64,000 nucleotides of DNA from Haliotis asinina (lineage: Eukaryota; Mollusca; Gastropoda; Lepetellida; Haliotidae): assembly GCF_037392515.1 (NCBI RefSeq), contig NC_090281.1, forward strand, positions 54,352,753 to 54,416,752, in the 5' to 3' direction. Both the position numbers and the translations under genes were made by a program. This document shows positions 26,351 to 36,849 of the stretch, piece by piece; within the stretch, counting starts at the first letter, position 1; the number at the start of each line of letters is the position of its first letter. The notes under the pieces were generated by a model. The model saw nothing but the letters and a program-made list of their open reading frames with translations. It was not told the DNA's origin and did not search any database.

Positions 26351-26948
26351 GGACTGAGTTCTTTCTTATCTGTTAAATTATACCTCTGGCAAAGGACAAG
26401 AACAAAAATTGTTCTTTGACACTGCAACAACCACTCACCCATGTTACATCTTAGTAACAGTTGCTCGTATGAAGACTACTTTATGTAAGACCTCTGTGAA
26501 GTGCCTCATCATAATCTATGTATCCTGTATTTATATATCTTTGTCTCACATAAATACAAGCATGTGTGATCATTATACTTCTAATTGTCCCACCTCGTCA
26601 CCAGTTCACCAGCAACGCAGAATGTGTTGATGGTAATGCTGAGCAGAAATAGAACTTTACAGAAACCAGCCTTGGTATGTAGTCTCATTAGTAATACGAT
26701 TATCACCAGTGTTTATCACGGACCTACCTTTTGTGTCTCGATCAGAAACTATTGACCAGACACCTCTTCTTGTCTGATGAATGCATTGGTCACATAATCG
26801 GATGCGCATGACCATTACTTTATGGATGACAAGGTGTGATTTGTTAAGCTGTGTGTGATCATGGTTTGTCTGGTTGGTGTGTGATCACTAAAAATGCCGT
26901 AACACCAAAAAATGCCTATTATCTTAATCACTCACCCTTTAGTTTGAA

Positions 26949-27164
26949 TTGACGAGTTTAAAAGGCGACTATGCTTGTAGTAAGAGGTGACTAATGGGAT
27001 CAGGTGGTCAGACTCACTTGGTTGACACATCATCGGTTCCCATTTGTGCAGATCGATGCTCATGCTGTTGATCACTGTATTTTCTGGGTCAGTCTAGATC
27101 ATTTACAGACCACCGCCAAATAGCTGGAACATTGCTGAATGTAGTGGAAAATTAAACTCACTCA
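26949..27164 (+). repeat. SINE with 12-bp target duplication
   Basis: A SINE copy ending in ACTCACTCA is flanked by the direct repeat CTTTAGTTTGAA at 26937-26948 and 27165-27176. I found no corresponding SINE in block B of the segmental duplication, so it probably inserted after the duplication. The 5' part is truncated or diverged. Confidence 0.8.
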
Positions 27165-27818
27165 CTTTAGTTTGAAAGCCCAGATATGTTCAATGTTTGT
27201 GTGTTGCAACACTCAGAGAAGATATATGGCTACTCAGGCAAAGGTTAAACATGTCTCTTGGTTTGAAATACGATACATGACTTACCAAATATATTCATAT
27301 ATTCTGTCATTGAGTTGCTAGACTCAGAACACCAATGGATATAGTACTGTATAACGGTATATCTGTAGATTGGTTTCAAAACTTTGAATAAAGGTAATCA
27401 GATTGAACCAAAATGTTCAAAGTTTGATTTTTATATACAGACTATGTTAGGCGAAGTCTTGTACTTGAGTACCAACACAAAGGACACATCATTTGTTGTC
27501 TCCTCACACTCTGTGTCAGTAATGTTTTTATTCACTCTAGGATACAGTAACAAATGACTTGTAAGAACTATTTTCCGCAGTTTGAAATCCAAGAAAAGTC
27601 TGACGATGTATGCTCGGTGACAATAGAAAACTGTGTTAACAAATGCAAGTAGCGCATACACAGAATAACATTGCCTTGGCAATGCAGTTTACTTTCCACA
27701 ATTGTCAGTTGAGTATCTACTGTTTCCCAACATTAACACCTCTCAACACAAAATGTTCAGAATACAAATTCAGTTGTTAAAATAAGACATAACTACTATT
27801 TAAACTGATAAGAGATAT

Positions 27819-27824
27819 TTTATT
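27819..27824 (-). terminator. AATAAA poly(A) signal, gene copy A
   Basis: TTTATT on the plus strand gives AATAAA on the minus strand, about 190 nt after the stop codon of gene copy A. The same signal is kept at 33491-33496 for copy B. Confidence 0.6.
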
Positions 27825-28012
27825 AAGAAACAATGTTGTCATATTGTTAAAAACAGAAACATGTCTTCAGTTCCTTTGTAAACAAACAGCCCCCACACCA
27901 CCACAGCCATCCCTATTCAGTCTTCAAGCCACACAATTTCACTACTAAATAAACATGAAGATACCCAATATGCACATATCTATACTTACCTGTTCCCCCC
28001 ACCTTACAGTAT

Positions 28013-29643
28013 TTAGAAGTGCCTGACACCAAATGACAGACTGGAGCTGTACTCAGCCAAGAGAGCTTCCAGGTCCTCCAGAGAGTCCTGGGGTGGCTCC
28101 AGAGCGTCTTGGGGATCCTCCAGTCGTGGCTGCTTTGCAGCTTGGGGCACCTCACTGTTGTCATATCGGCACTTCCTCTTGTGTGAGGGTGGGTACTCTT
28201 TGTTGGGCTCAGCAGTGGGTTTCCTCTTTTTCCTTAAAATAAGTTTAGTAAGGTAGAGATATTCCACATCATATTCATCATCAGAGCTAGGCTCAGCTTT
28301 CTCCATTGTCTTAGCAGGATTTACGTTTACTGTTGCAACAATGGTATCTGCTGATTTAGAAGGATCTGTTGCTGAAACAGTCTTATCTTTTATAATCTTA
28401 CCAGGAACAGGCAAAGTTCTGGGCAAGGCATACCTTGACTGTAAGTAAGCTTGATCAGCAGACAGTAACTCTTCAGCAAAACTAAGCTTACATCTGGGCT
28501 TACTGATACCATTACCACCAGAGGGCTTAGTGATAGTGTTCCCCAAAGGTCTGCTCTGGGTTTTGATGTGCTTAGCTCCAAGAGGCTGAGGCACAAAGTA
28601 GGGCTTGCTCTCAGGCTGAAGCTTTCTCACTTTCTCTTTTGGAATGCGAGGCTTTGGTTGAGGTTTTGGCCTGAACGCTTTGGGCTTACGTTTGCAGGGC
28701 TTCAGGTAAGATTTTTGCTTTGGTTGGACTTTGGGTGTGGGGTTGTTGATAGTAGAAATGGCAGGAGTTTCAACATGGGCAAGAGACTGGGAAGGAGGAA
28801 CTGGACTGGGTTGGTCAAGTTGGGGCAGCATGCAGGAGAAGGCCTAATGGGCAATAGTCTTTGTATCACTTTTAAGATATTGAATGAATGTCTTATTCTG
28901 TTATGCTGTACAATGATCAAACATACAGACAATGAATTTAATACAAACGCATACCTCTGGTCTCATCAGCTGCAGGTCCAGTCCTAAGCTGGGCTGGCAG
29001 ACAGGCATTGCCTCCCAATGATTACTGCAAGGTGGTGGCTGGATTGTAGGAAGTTGGAGTGCTCCAGATGGTCTCATCTGCTGCAGATCCAGTCCTGTCT
29101 CACGTGCACCATGGTTACTGCTGGGTGGTGGCTGAACTGTAGGAGGGGGCTGGAGGGCTACAGGATGAAGGAGTCTTGGTTGTTGGTAACCGGCACGCAG
29201 GGAGAGGCCAACAGGATTACCGACAGGCATCCAGATAGTATTGTTATCTATTAGACATCTGGTCCCATCTCCCATCACCACTGTTGGCAGCCCGGAGGAC
29301 AGGCGGGCCACAGACACTGTGACAGTGAATGGTTTACTAAATTAGCTATACAGTAATTCGGCATGACCAAAACAAGACTAAACTTTGAGTTGGGTCTTCT
29401 GAAATAGTTGATAATGTAGTGCGTCATGTTGTTGTTATAAACAAAATGTCCCTAAATGTTCACGCTTCTGAGGCAAACCTCTGGTTATATCAAATGTCAT
29501 AACATGAAAAGAACATTCAAGCATGTATTGTTGGTGGCTGGTCACATCATCGTTTTTTCAACTTTTGCATTGTAAACATCATAAAACAATCACACACGGG
29601 TCTGGAATCAATATTTCCATATACCTGGTGTAGAAGGATTCAT
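28013..29643 (-). CDS. Unrecognised Pro/Lys-rich protein, copy A
   Basis: Three coding exons on the minus strand are 29625-29643, 28955-29316 and 28013-28843. Each is bounded by GT-AG sites with closing phases: 1,212 nt, 403 residues. The start is MNPSTP. Residues 8-50 form the most distinctive part (GDGTRCLIDNNTIWMPVGNP). Residues 60-89 and 92-126 are two copies of a QPPP.SNH...GLDLQ.MRP unit. A basic Pro/Lys region covers about 165-215 (nuclear-signal-like KPCKRKPK). Next come KPRCKLSFAEELLSADQAYL, an acidic-to-basic DDEYDVEYLYLTKLILRKKR near 320-340, and an acidic, hydrophobic end EDLEALLAEYSS that resembles an activation segment. There is no signal peptide or membrane segment. I do not recognise the family; a nuclear regulatory role is only a guess. 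The intact reading frame in both copies argues that it is a real gene. Confidence 0.75.
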
Positions 29644-30046
29644 TGTTTTCTGCACCTCTTTAAGCTCTGTGCTCCTTTGGGGTCGTATTTTTCACGATAA
29701 AACTGTGGAAACGTCTCTCTTTCAAAATGGCTGACAAAGGAATGTCTAACTGTTGTCATGACGCCACTACAGTCGACAGAACCACGCATGCGTTGAATTT
29801 ATGCAGAAGTAACACTTCCGTCTATGTGTATGTTGTAGGCATTGATAGATCTACATCAACACCTACTTGTCACCTAGTACGTCAGCTGTTTAACATGTAA
29901 GAAGAAACGTTGTGAAATGCGAACGTCTTTCCAAGGGAAGCTACTCTAGTAGAGTTTACTATGTAAATAGAGTTATCCTTCTTGAATGAGGATTTTATGA
30001 CCGTTTACAAGGACAATGGCTTAAACGGTTATGCCAAAGACGTATA

Positions 30047-30592
30047 CGTCTTTGGTTATGCTTACCAAGATGGGAGTGGAGCGTTCCATGTTAGGTTTGG
30101 CTAAATAAAAGAAGTGAAATGTTTCTAGGGCATCGGTTCTTCACTTATATTTGTGCGCGTAACATTTTTCATTGCTATTTAAAAACATAAATTTGACTTG
30201 GCCACGTCCCGATCATCTGTCTGTCCAACGTCTTTGGTTATGCTTACCAAGATGGGAGTGGAGCGTTAAATGTTAGGATTGGCTAAATAAAAGAAGTGAA
30301 ATGTTTCTAGGGCATCGGTTCTTCACTTATATTTGTGCGCGTAACATTTTTCATTGCTATTTAAAAACATAAATTTGACTTGGCCACGTCCCGATCATCT
30401 GTCTGTCCAACGTCTTTGGTTATGCTTACCAAGATGGGAGTGGAGCGTTAAATGTTAGGATTGGCTAAATAAAAGAAGTGAAATGTTTCTAGGGCATCGG
30501 TTCTTCACTTATATTTGTGCGCGTAACATTTTTCATTGCTATTTAAAAACATAAATTTGACTTGGCCACGTCCCGATCATCTATCTGTCCAC
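30047..30592 (+). repeat. 182-bp tandem repeat, three copies
   Basis: CGTCTTTGGTTATGCTTACC starts units at 30047, 30229 and 30411. The three units are nearly identical over 182 bp. The first is preceded by a small palindrome, AAGACGTATACGTCTT. It lies upstream of gene copy A; no counterpart is seen in block B. Confidence 0.93.
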
Positions 30593-31069
30593 CATAACAA
30601 TGAGTGTTTATAAGAACGAGTGTGGCTGAATCTACGACTCATTAACACGTGCTAAACTTCCCAAGCTGTGTTTCTCAGAGAGAAAAAAAATTAAAATGTG
30701 GTCCTCCCTCATCACTTTTTTCTATGAAAAATTATAAATAAAGCCCAACCGCCCTTGTCACTTTTGAAAAAAAAAATATGCCCGAGAAATATATTTTTTT
30801 TATGTAGCCTTATGTAACATTATACACTGCCAGAAGGCAGTAATTGTATAATTTTGTTCATGTTGAGTACAGTCCTGAGTAAAATCGTGTAGAATGATGA
30901 ATATTCAATGTGAAATGGATTATAATTACATTAAAATAATTTGCCACATATTTGGTGATGTGTGTTTGGGAACTGATAATGTAATGTCTTTCATGAAAGA
31001 TGACAGTGTTTTGGAACTTAAAAATCTTTAATATTATTGATGTAAAGGGGTTGCGCAGAGGTAGGGACA

Positions 31070-31860
31070 GATGGCGAAAGCGGGAGATATATGTGCAGGG
31101 CAGGGGAAGGGAAATACATGTATGACAGGAGGATGGACATAGGGGTATGTGAGAATGGCGGACACTGGGTTGGCACAGGTAGCACAGGGATGTAAAACGG
31201 GAGGGCAGGCATACGGAAATGTGACAATGGGGGCATGCGGAATGGTAGTATAGAGGGAGGACAGGCACAAGGATAGGTGACAATGAGGGACAGTGGGGGC
31301 ATGGGGAAAGGTAGTGTAACTGGAGGACGGGCATACGGGCAGGTGATAATAGGAGACACTGGAGCATGGGGAAAGGTAATATAACGGGAGGACGGGTATA
31401 CCGACAGGTTACAATGGGAGACTCTGGGGGCTTTGCGAATGGTAGTATGGTGGGAGGACAGGCATGCGAACAGGTGAAACTAGGGGCGTGGGGAGAGGTA
31501 GCATAACGGCTGGACGCACATACAGACATGTTACATTGGGGAACACTGGGGACATGGGGAAAGATAGTATAACAGGAGGATGGACTTACGGACAGGTGCA
31601 TGACAGTGGGGGCACGCGGAATGGTAGTATAACGGGAGGACAGGCAAAAGGATAGGTGACAATGAGGGACAGTGGGGGCATGGAGAAAGATAGTATTACG
31701 GGAGGACGGACATACGGACAGGTGATAATGGGGGACACTGGAGGGCGTAGGGTAAGGCAGTATGACGACAGGACGGACTTAATGACAGTTGAGAGGGGGA
31801 GGGGTAATGCGGTGTTGAGACAGGGAAGGAACATGTGGGGAAAGGGGAGTGACAGGAGAC
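31070..31860 (+). repeat. G-rich VNTR, block A
   Basis: About a dozen imperfect units of roughly 55-70 bp are built from GGGAGGACGGGCATACGGAC, then AGGTGATAATGGGGGACACT and GGGGAAAGGTAGTATAAC. Minus-strand Cys/Pro/Ser-rich frames here are repeat artefacts. A shorter, related tract follows gene copy B. Confidence 0.88.
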
Positions 31861-31949
31861 TGGAAGTGAGATCGCATGACGGGAGCACTGACAGGTTGGT
31901 AAACAAGAGACACAAGAACAGAAAAGGAAAAGGGAAGTAAATCATTATT

Positions 31950-32940
31950 TACCTCGCTAAACCAATTTGAAAGTTTTGATTTACAGGAAAAGCAAATGTT
32001 ATAACTACCGGTCTGGCACATGTCGTAAAACCATTTTGTAACTTGTTTCCTCGCTAACAGGTGTCTTGGCTTTTGCCAGTTATGATGTTTTCAACATCGT
32101 TATTATGAAAAGGTATATTTCAAGCTATGGGGATATCAGATGGCTGTATTCGACTCAAAACTTCTATCGTCGATTTCTGGAGAGTCGCAGGGAATAAGTC
32201 TTTTCTTGTATCAGTGGCAAGCTAAAGTGAGTGTACATGCCCCAACATATAAAGACCAAACTATTGTCGAGAAAGCGTGATATTGTGTCTTTAAGAATCC
32301 TTTGGTAATAACAACTACAGGGTATGAAGTGTACTTGGTGGGATACAACTGTGAATTTTGTTTCATTGTTATATCAAGGATCGTTACTAACTGATCACGT
32401 TTGTCAGGTCCAGTATGACTACCTTACATGCTAACACCATACATGTCACTTCAATGTAATGTAGCCACTTTCCTTAGTAACTAATCCATATAGAATAAAT
32501 ATCATGTAATACATCCATTCAATGCTGAATGGAAACAGACAGTCATGCATGACCAGGTATGAAATGCAGTTAGTGTGTCATGGAATATTGATATGTAAAC
32601 ATATTTTCCGGCTACCAGATTGGTTTAGAGGCGGTCACGTGACAGTTGACGGAAAACCTGTCCTCGGTCAATATTGCTTTTCGCGAGTCCATAAACACAG
32701 ATATTGACCTCATCGCCAGTCTATAATTGTGTGTGAACGCATTTGAGAATAGAATTCTTTTTCGCGATTTGCATAAAGCCGTGTTGTGCAGCTTTCTTGC
32801 AGACTAATGCCTCCTGGCATATCTTTGATATTCTTTCAGTAATTTATAAAGGTAGGAGAGTAACGTCTCTTTTGGACTTTAGTGCATACCAAAAAAGACA
32901 TCCATTCAATGCTATCCAAAAGCATGTGTAATCGCTGTTG
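31950..32940. other. Spacer between duplicated blocks
   Basis: No gene is supported. This stretch separates the VNTR of block A from the start of recognisable homology in block B. The short frames at 32522-32707 and 32743-32931 have no recognisable content. Confidence 0.45.
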
Positions 32941-33490
32941 AGTAGAAATAGAGCTTTATACAGCACCAGCTTTGAAGTGTAGATGTGTTATAAAATTATC
33001 TCAAGTGTCCCAAAGAATGACCCACCTTTTGTGTGAAGATCAGAAAACCAGTCACCTGTTCTAAAGAATGTGGTGGCCACATAATGAGCTTTGTATGAAT
33101 ATTACCTTAAGGGTGACAAGCTGTTATCTGCAATGTTGTGTAGGGATTGTGTAGACTAAGTACTGTACCAGTGCACTCATTCATTGTATTTTAGATCTGT
33201 TGTCTACTTACTTGATTTGTGTAACTCCCAGGTTTGAAATCAAAGGTCACGGTACAGTTTGGTGATATGGTGGGTGACAATATATAACTGTGTTAACAAA
33301 TGCATGTGACGTGACTGTATACATACAATAACATTGCCTTGGCAATGCTGTTATCTTCAAACAGTTGCCAGTTGAGTAATGTTTGCAAACAGTAACACCC
33401 CTTCTGTTGAAATAGTTCCTGTATTAAGAACAGAATACAGATTCAGTTGCTAAAATAAGACATCACTACTTTTAAAATGATAAGAGATAA

Positions 33491-33496
33491 TTTATT
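33491..33496 (-). terminator. AATAAA poly(A) signal, gene copy B
   Basis: TTTATT on the plus strand lies about 190 nt downstream of the stop of copy B. It is conserved in position with copy A. Confidence 0.6.
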
Positions 33497-33683
33497 AAGA
33501 AACTATGTTGTCATAACGTAAAAACAGAAATATGTCTTCAGTTCCTTTGTATACAATCAGTCCCCAAACCACCAATCACAGCCACCCCTGTCAGGTCATC
33601 AAGCTATACACCTAAGCTTATATGATGCATAAACATGAACATACCCACTATACGCAAGTCTATACCTACCTGTCCCATCCCCC

Positions 33684-35493
33684 TTACAGTATATAGGGGA
33701 AGTCCCTGATGTCAGATACCAGACCAGAGCTGTACTCAGCCAAGAGAGCTTCCAGGTCCTCCAGGGAGTCTTGGGGTGGCTCCAGAGCGTCCTGGGACAC
33801 CCCCAGACTTGGCTGCTTTGCAGCTTGGGGCACCTCACTGTTGTCATCTGGGTACTTCCTCTTTCGTGAGGGTGGGTACTCTTTGTTGGGCTCAGCAGTG
33901 GGTTTCCTCTTTTTCCTTAAAATAAGTTTAGTAAGGTAGAGATATTCCACATCATATTCACCATCAAAGCTAGGCTCAGGTTGGTGCAATGCCTCGGCGG
34001 GATTTACATTTATTGTTGCAACAATGGAATCTGTTGATTTAGAAGGACCTGTTGCTGAAACAGTCTTATCTTTTATAATCTTACCAGGAACAGGTAACGT
34101 CCTGGACAAGGCAGACCTTGATTGTAAGTAAGCTTGATCAGCAGACAGTAACTCTTCAGCAAAACTAAGCTTACATCTGGGCTTACTGATACCATTACCA
34201 CCAGAGGGCTTAGTGATAGTTTTCCCCAAAGGTCTGCTCTGGGTTTTGATGTGCTTAGCTCCAAGAGGCTGAGGCACAAAGTAGGGCTTGCTCTCTGGCT
34301 GAAGCTTTCTCACTTTCTCTTTTGGAATGCAAGGCTTTGGTTGAGGTTGGGGCTTGCGTTTGCAGAGCTTGCGCTCGGGTTTTCGCTTTGGTTGGACTTT
34401 GGGTGTGGGGTTGTTGTTAGTAGAAATGGCAAGAGACTGGGAAGGAGGAACTGGACTGGGTAGGTCAAGTTGGGGCAGCATGCAGGAGATGGCCTAATGG
34501 GCAATAGTCTTTGTATCACTTTTAAGATATTGAATGAATGTCTTATTCTGTTATGCTGTACAATGATCAAACATACAGACAATGAATTTAATACAAATGC
34601 ATACCTCTGGTCTCATCAGTTGCAGGTCCAGTCCTAAGCTGGGCTGGCAGACAGGCATTGCCTCCCAATGATTACTGCAAGGTGGTGGCTGGATTGTAGG
34701 AAGTTGGAGTGCTCCAGATGGTCTCATCTGCTGCAGATCCAGTCCTGTCTCACGTGCACCATGGTTACTGCAGTGTGGTGGCTGAACTGTAGGAGGGGGC
34801 TGGAGGGCTACAGGATGAAGGAGTCTTGGTTGTTGGTAACCGGCACCCAGGGAGAGGCCAACAAGATTGCCAGCTGGCATCCAGATAGTGTTGTTATCTA
34901 TCAGACATCTGGTCCCATCTCCCATCACCACTGTTGGCAGCCCGGAGGACAGGCGGGTCACAGACACTGTGACAGTGAATAGTTTACTAAACTGGGGACA
35001 ACTGCATTTTACGGGTCCCTGCCTTCGGCATTTAACCCTAACCCAACCCTAATCTAATTTAATCTAATACTAACTCTAACCCTAATACTAACCTAACCCC
35101 AACTTCCGGGAACCCGTAAAGTACAGTCTACTGCCAGAACGTCTGCCATCAATTGTATAACTCCGTAATATGACAACTACATCAAAACATGTATTGTTTA
35201 TGACTGGACACATCATCGTCTTTGCAATTTGGCACTGTAACCTGGGATTGGGAGTGAGGATTTTGCCAATGGGCCATTTTCGGGATTATTAGCCTTTTTC
35301 TGAGTTTAGCATGGGCTACCGTCCTTCTATCAATAGTAAATTTCAAGATTTTAATGGGCCATTTTCTATTCTAATGTGCGAAATGGTACATGACACATGG
35401 CCCCTGCCGTTCCTAATCCCAGTGTAACACTAAGAACAATCACAGGCGGCTCTGAAACGAACATTTTCACATACCTGGTGTAGGAGGATTCAT
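33684..35493 (-). CDS. Unrecognised Pro/Lys-rich protein, copy B
   Basis: Exons are 35475-35493, 34605-34966 and 33684-34493; 1,191 nt, 396 residues, starting MNPPTP. It has the same architecture as copy A. The exon-2 product differs from copy A at only about six of 121 positions, while the start of exon 3 differs by in-frame deletions (copy A has SLAHVETPAISTINN where B has SLAISTNNN) and the C-terminus differs (DIRDFPYIL against VRHF). Splice sites and phases are unchanged and no stop interrupts the frame, so both copies look functional. Family and role are unknown. The next gene in the same orientation is copy A, about 4.0 kb downstream, consistent with simple tandem duplication. Confidence 0.73.
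35001..35127. mobile_element. 127-bp TIR element with telomere-like core
   Basis: The ends are imperfect inverted repeats: ACTGCATTTTACGGGTCCC on the left against ACTGTACTTTACGGGTTCCC from the right. The core at 35033-35100 is a run of degenerate telomere-like words (TAACCCTAACCCAACCC, then CTAATCTAA and similar). The element is absent at the matching place near 29345 in block A. It carries no gene and would need a transposase in trans. Confidence 0.65.
35242..35422. mobile_element. 181-bp MITE with empty site in paralogue
   Basis: The ends are inverted: CTGGGATTGGGAG at the left and CTGGGATTAGGAACGG read from the right. TGTAAC flanks both sides (35236-35241 and 35423-35428). Block A has an uninterrupted ATTGTAAACATCAT at the same place, which serves as the empty site. 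The superfamily is uncertain. Confidence 0.75.
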
Positions 35494-36289
35494 GTTTTTT
35501 CCTAAGTCTTCAAGTTCTGCACACGTTTAGATTCGTATTTTGTACGATAAAACTGCGAAAACGATTCTCTTTCAAAATGGCTGACACATGAAGTGTTAAC
35601 TGTTGTCATGACGCCGCTACAATCCACAGAACCACGCATGCGTCGAATTTATACATAAGTTACACTTCCGCCAGAAGTACATGTGTATGCTAGTTGACAC
35701 ATAGTATGTCAGCTATCCTGATTTACCACGGAGAAGACACATTCTGAAACACGAACGTCTTTCCAAGGGAAGCCACTCTGGTAGAGTTTGCTGTGTGATT
35801 AGAGTTACCCTTCTTGAATAAGGATTTTATTTGGGCTTGAAAGAATAATGGAAATATTTGGCATAAAGGGTTTGTAAAGCATACTGGGGTGGTGTTTCAG
35901 CGTTCCATGAAATCACGCAGTGCATTGCCAATGGACAGTCTTTACATGATGATATAACATTCTTTGTTTATGTCAGTGCAAGTTATCAGGTTCTGTGTGT
36001 GTTGTAGGTTGACAGTACCTTAACGACTACTTCAGGCAAAAGTAGTACTTTCAAAGGAATCTTGAATGGGTAAAACCAATTACTTCACTTAAACATAATC
36101 TATTAGCCCCTGTCTCTTTATTGACAGTGCGTGGAGTGTTCAGTACAGAAGTAAAATGCAGAACAGTCAATATGAAATAGATGACAAATACAGTGAAATC
36201 CTTGTCACAAAGTGTGTGTTTGAGAACTTGAAACATTGAAATTGTTTAATACTATTGAAGTCAACGAGTGCGCCGGAGATAGGGGAGAG

Positions 36290-36790
36290 GGTGAAATTGG
36301 AAATATGTGAGCAGGGGAAAGGAAAGCAAACATAACGAGAGGATGGACATACGGACATGTGAGAATACAGATATAGAAGGTACGTAGGGGAATACGTGTA
36401 CAAGTTGAGTACCTCGAGAGTACCAAAGGTCAGTGCAGTGAGCACTGTTGAGTAGCGGTAAACATCAGACATCTTTCCAACGACATCTTTGGTGTTTTTG
36501 GTGTCTTTGCCGTTTAGTTACCAAAATTGCCCGTCTAATACGGAGACCGAACATTCGGATATATATGAGGTAACTTGTAACTAGAAAAATGTTCGGAAAC
36601 CGAGGTATTCGGATATCTGAAGTTCTGATATATGGTGTCTGACTGTATAGACATGTGTGAAGATGAAATATACGGCATGAGGAGAGGCATATGGGAAGGT
36701 GAGAATGGAGACATAGCAGGCATGGGAATGGAGAAACAGATAGGAGATGAGGGTAGACGGGTAGTACAGTGGACGGGTAGTATAGTGGCA
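36290..36790 (+). repeat. G-rich VNTR remnant, block B
   Basis: Shorter and more diverged counterpart of the block A VNTR (GAGAGGATGGACATACGGAC, then GGGAAGGTGAGAATGGAGAC and GGACGGGTAGTATAGTGGC). Minus-strand frames here are artefacts. Confidence 0.7.
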
Positions 36791-36849
36791 CACAGCGAAA
36801 CCATCAACACTACCATCAACACGACAGAAAATCCGAAAAAATACTGACA

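Larger units (their letters stand above)
26640..31950. repeat. Segmental duplication, block A
   Basis: This block matches 32940-36850 in the same order and orientation: a left flank (CAGAAATAGAACTTTACAG versus TAGAAATAGAGCTTTATACAG), the three-exon gene, its promoter (CTCTTTCAAAATGGCTGACA in both), an AT-rich stretch and a G-rich VNTR. The blocks are adjacent, so this is a tandem duplication of about 4-5 kb. Block A is longer because of a SINE, a 182-bp triplication and a longer VNTR. Confidence 0.85.

Noticed and set aside
30858-31945. Cys/Pro/His-rich minus-strand frames up to 247 codons
   Set aside because: Translation of the G-rich VNTR; several frames are open at once.
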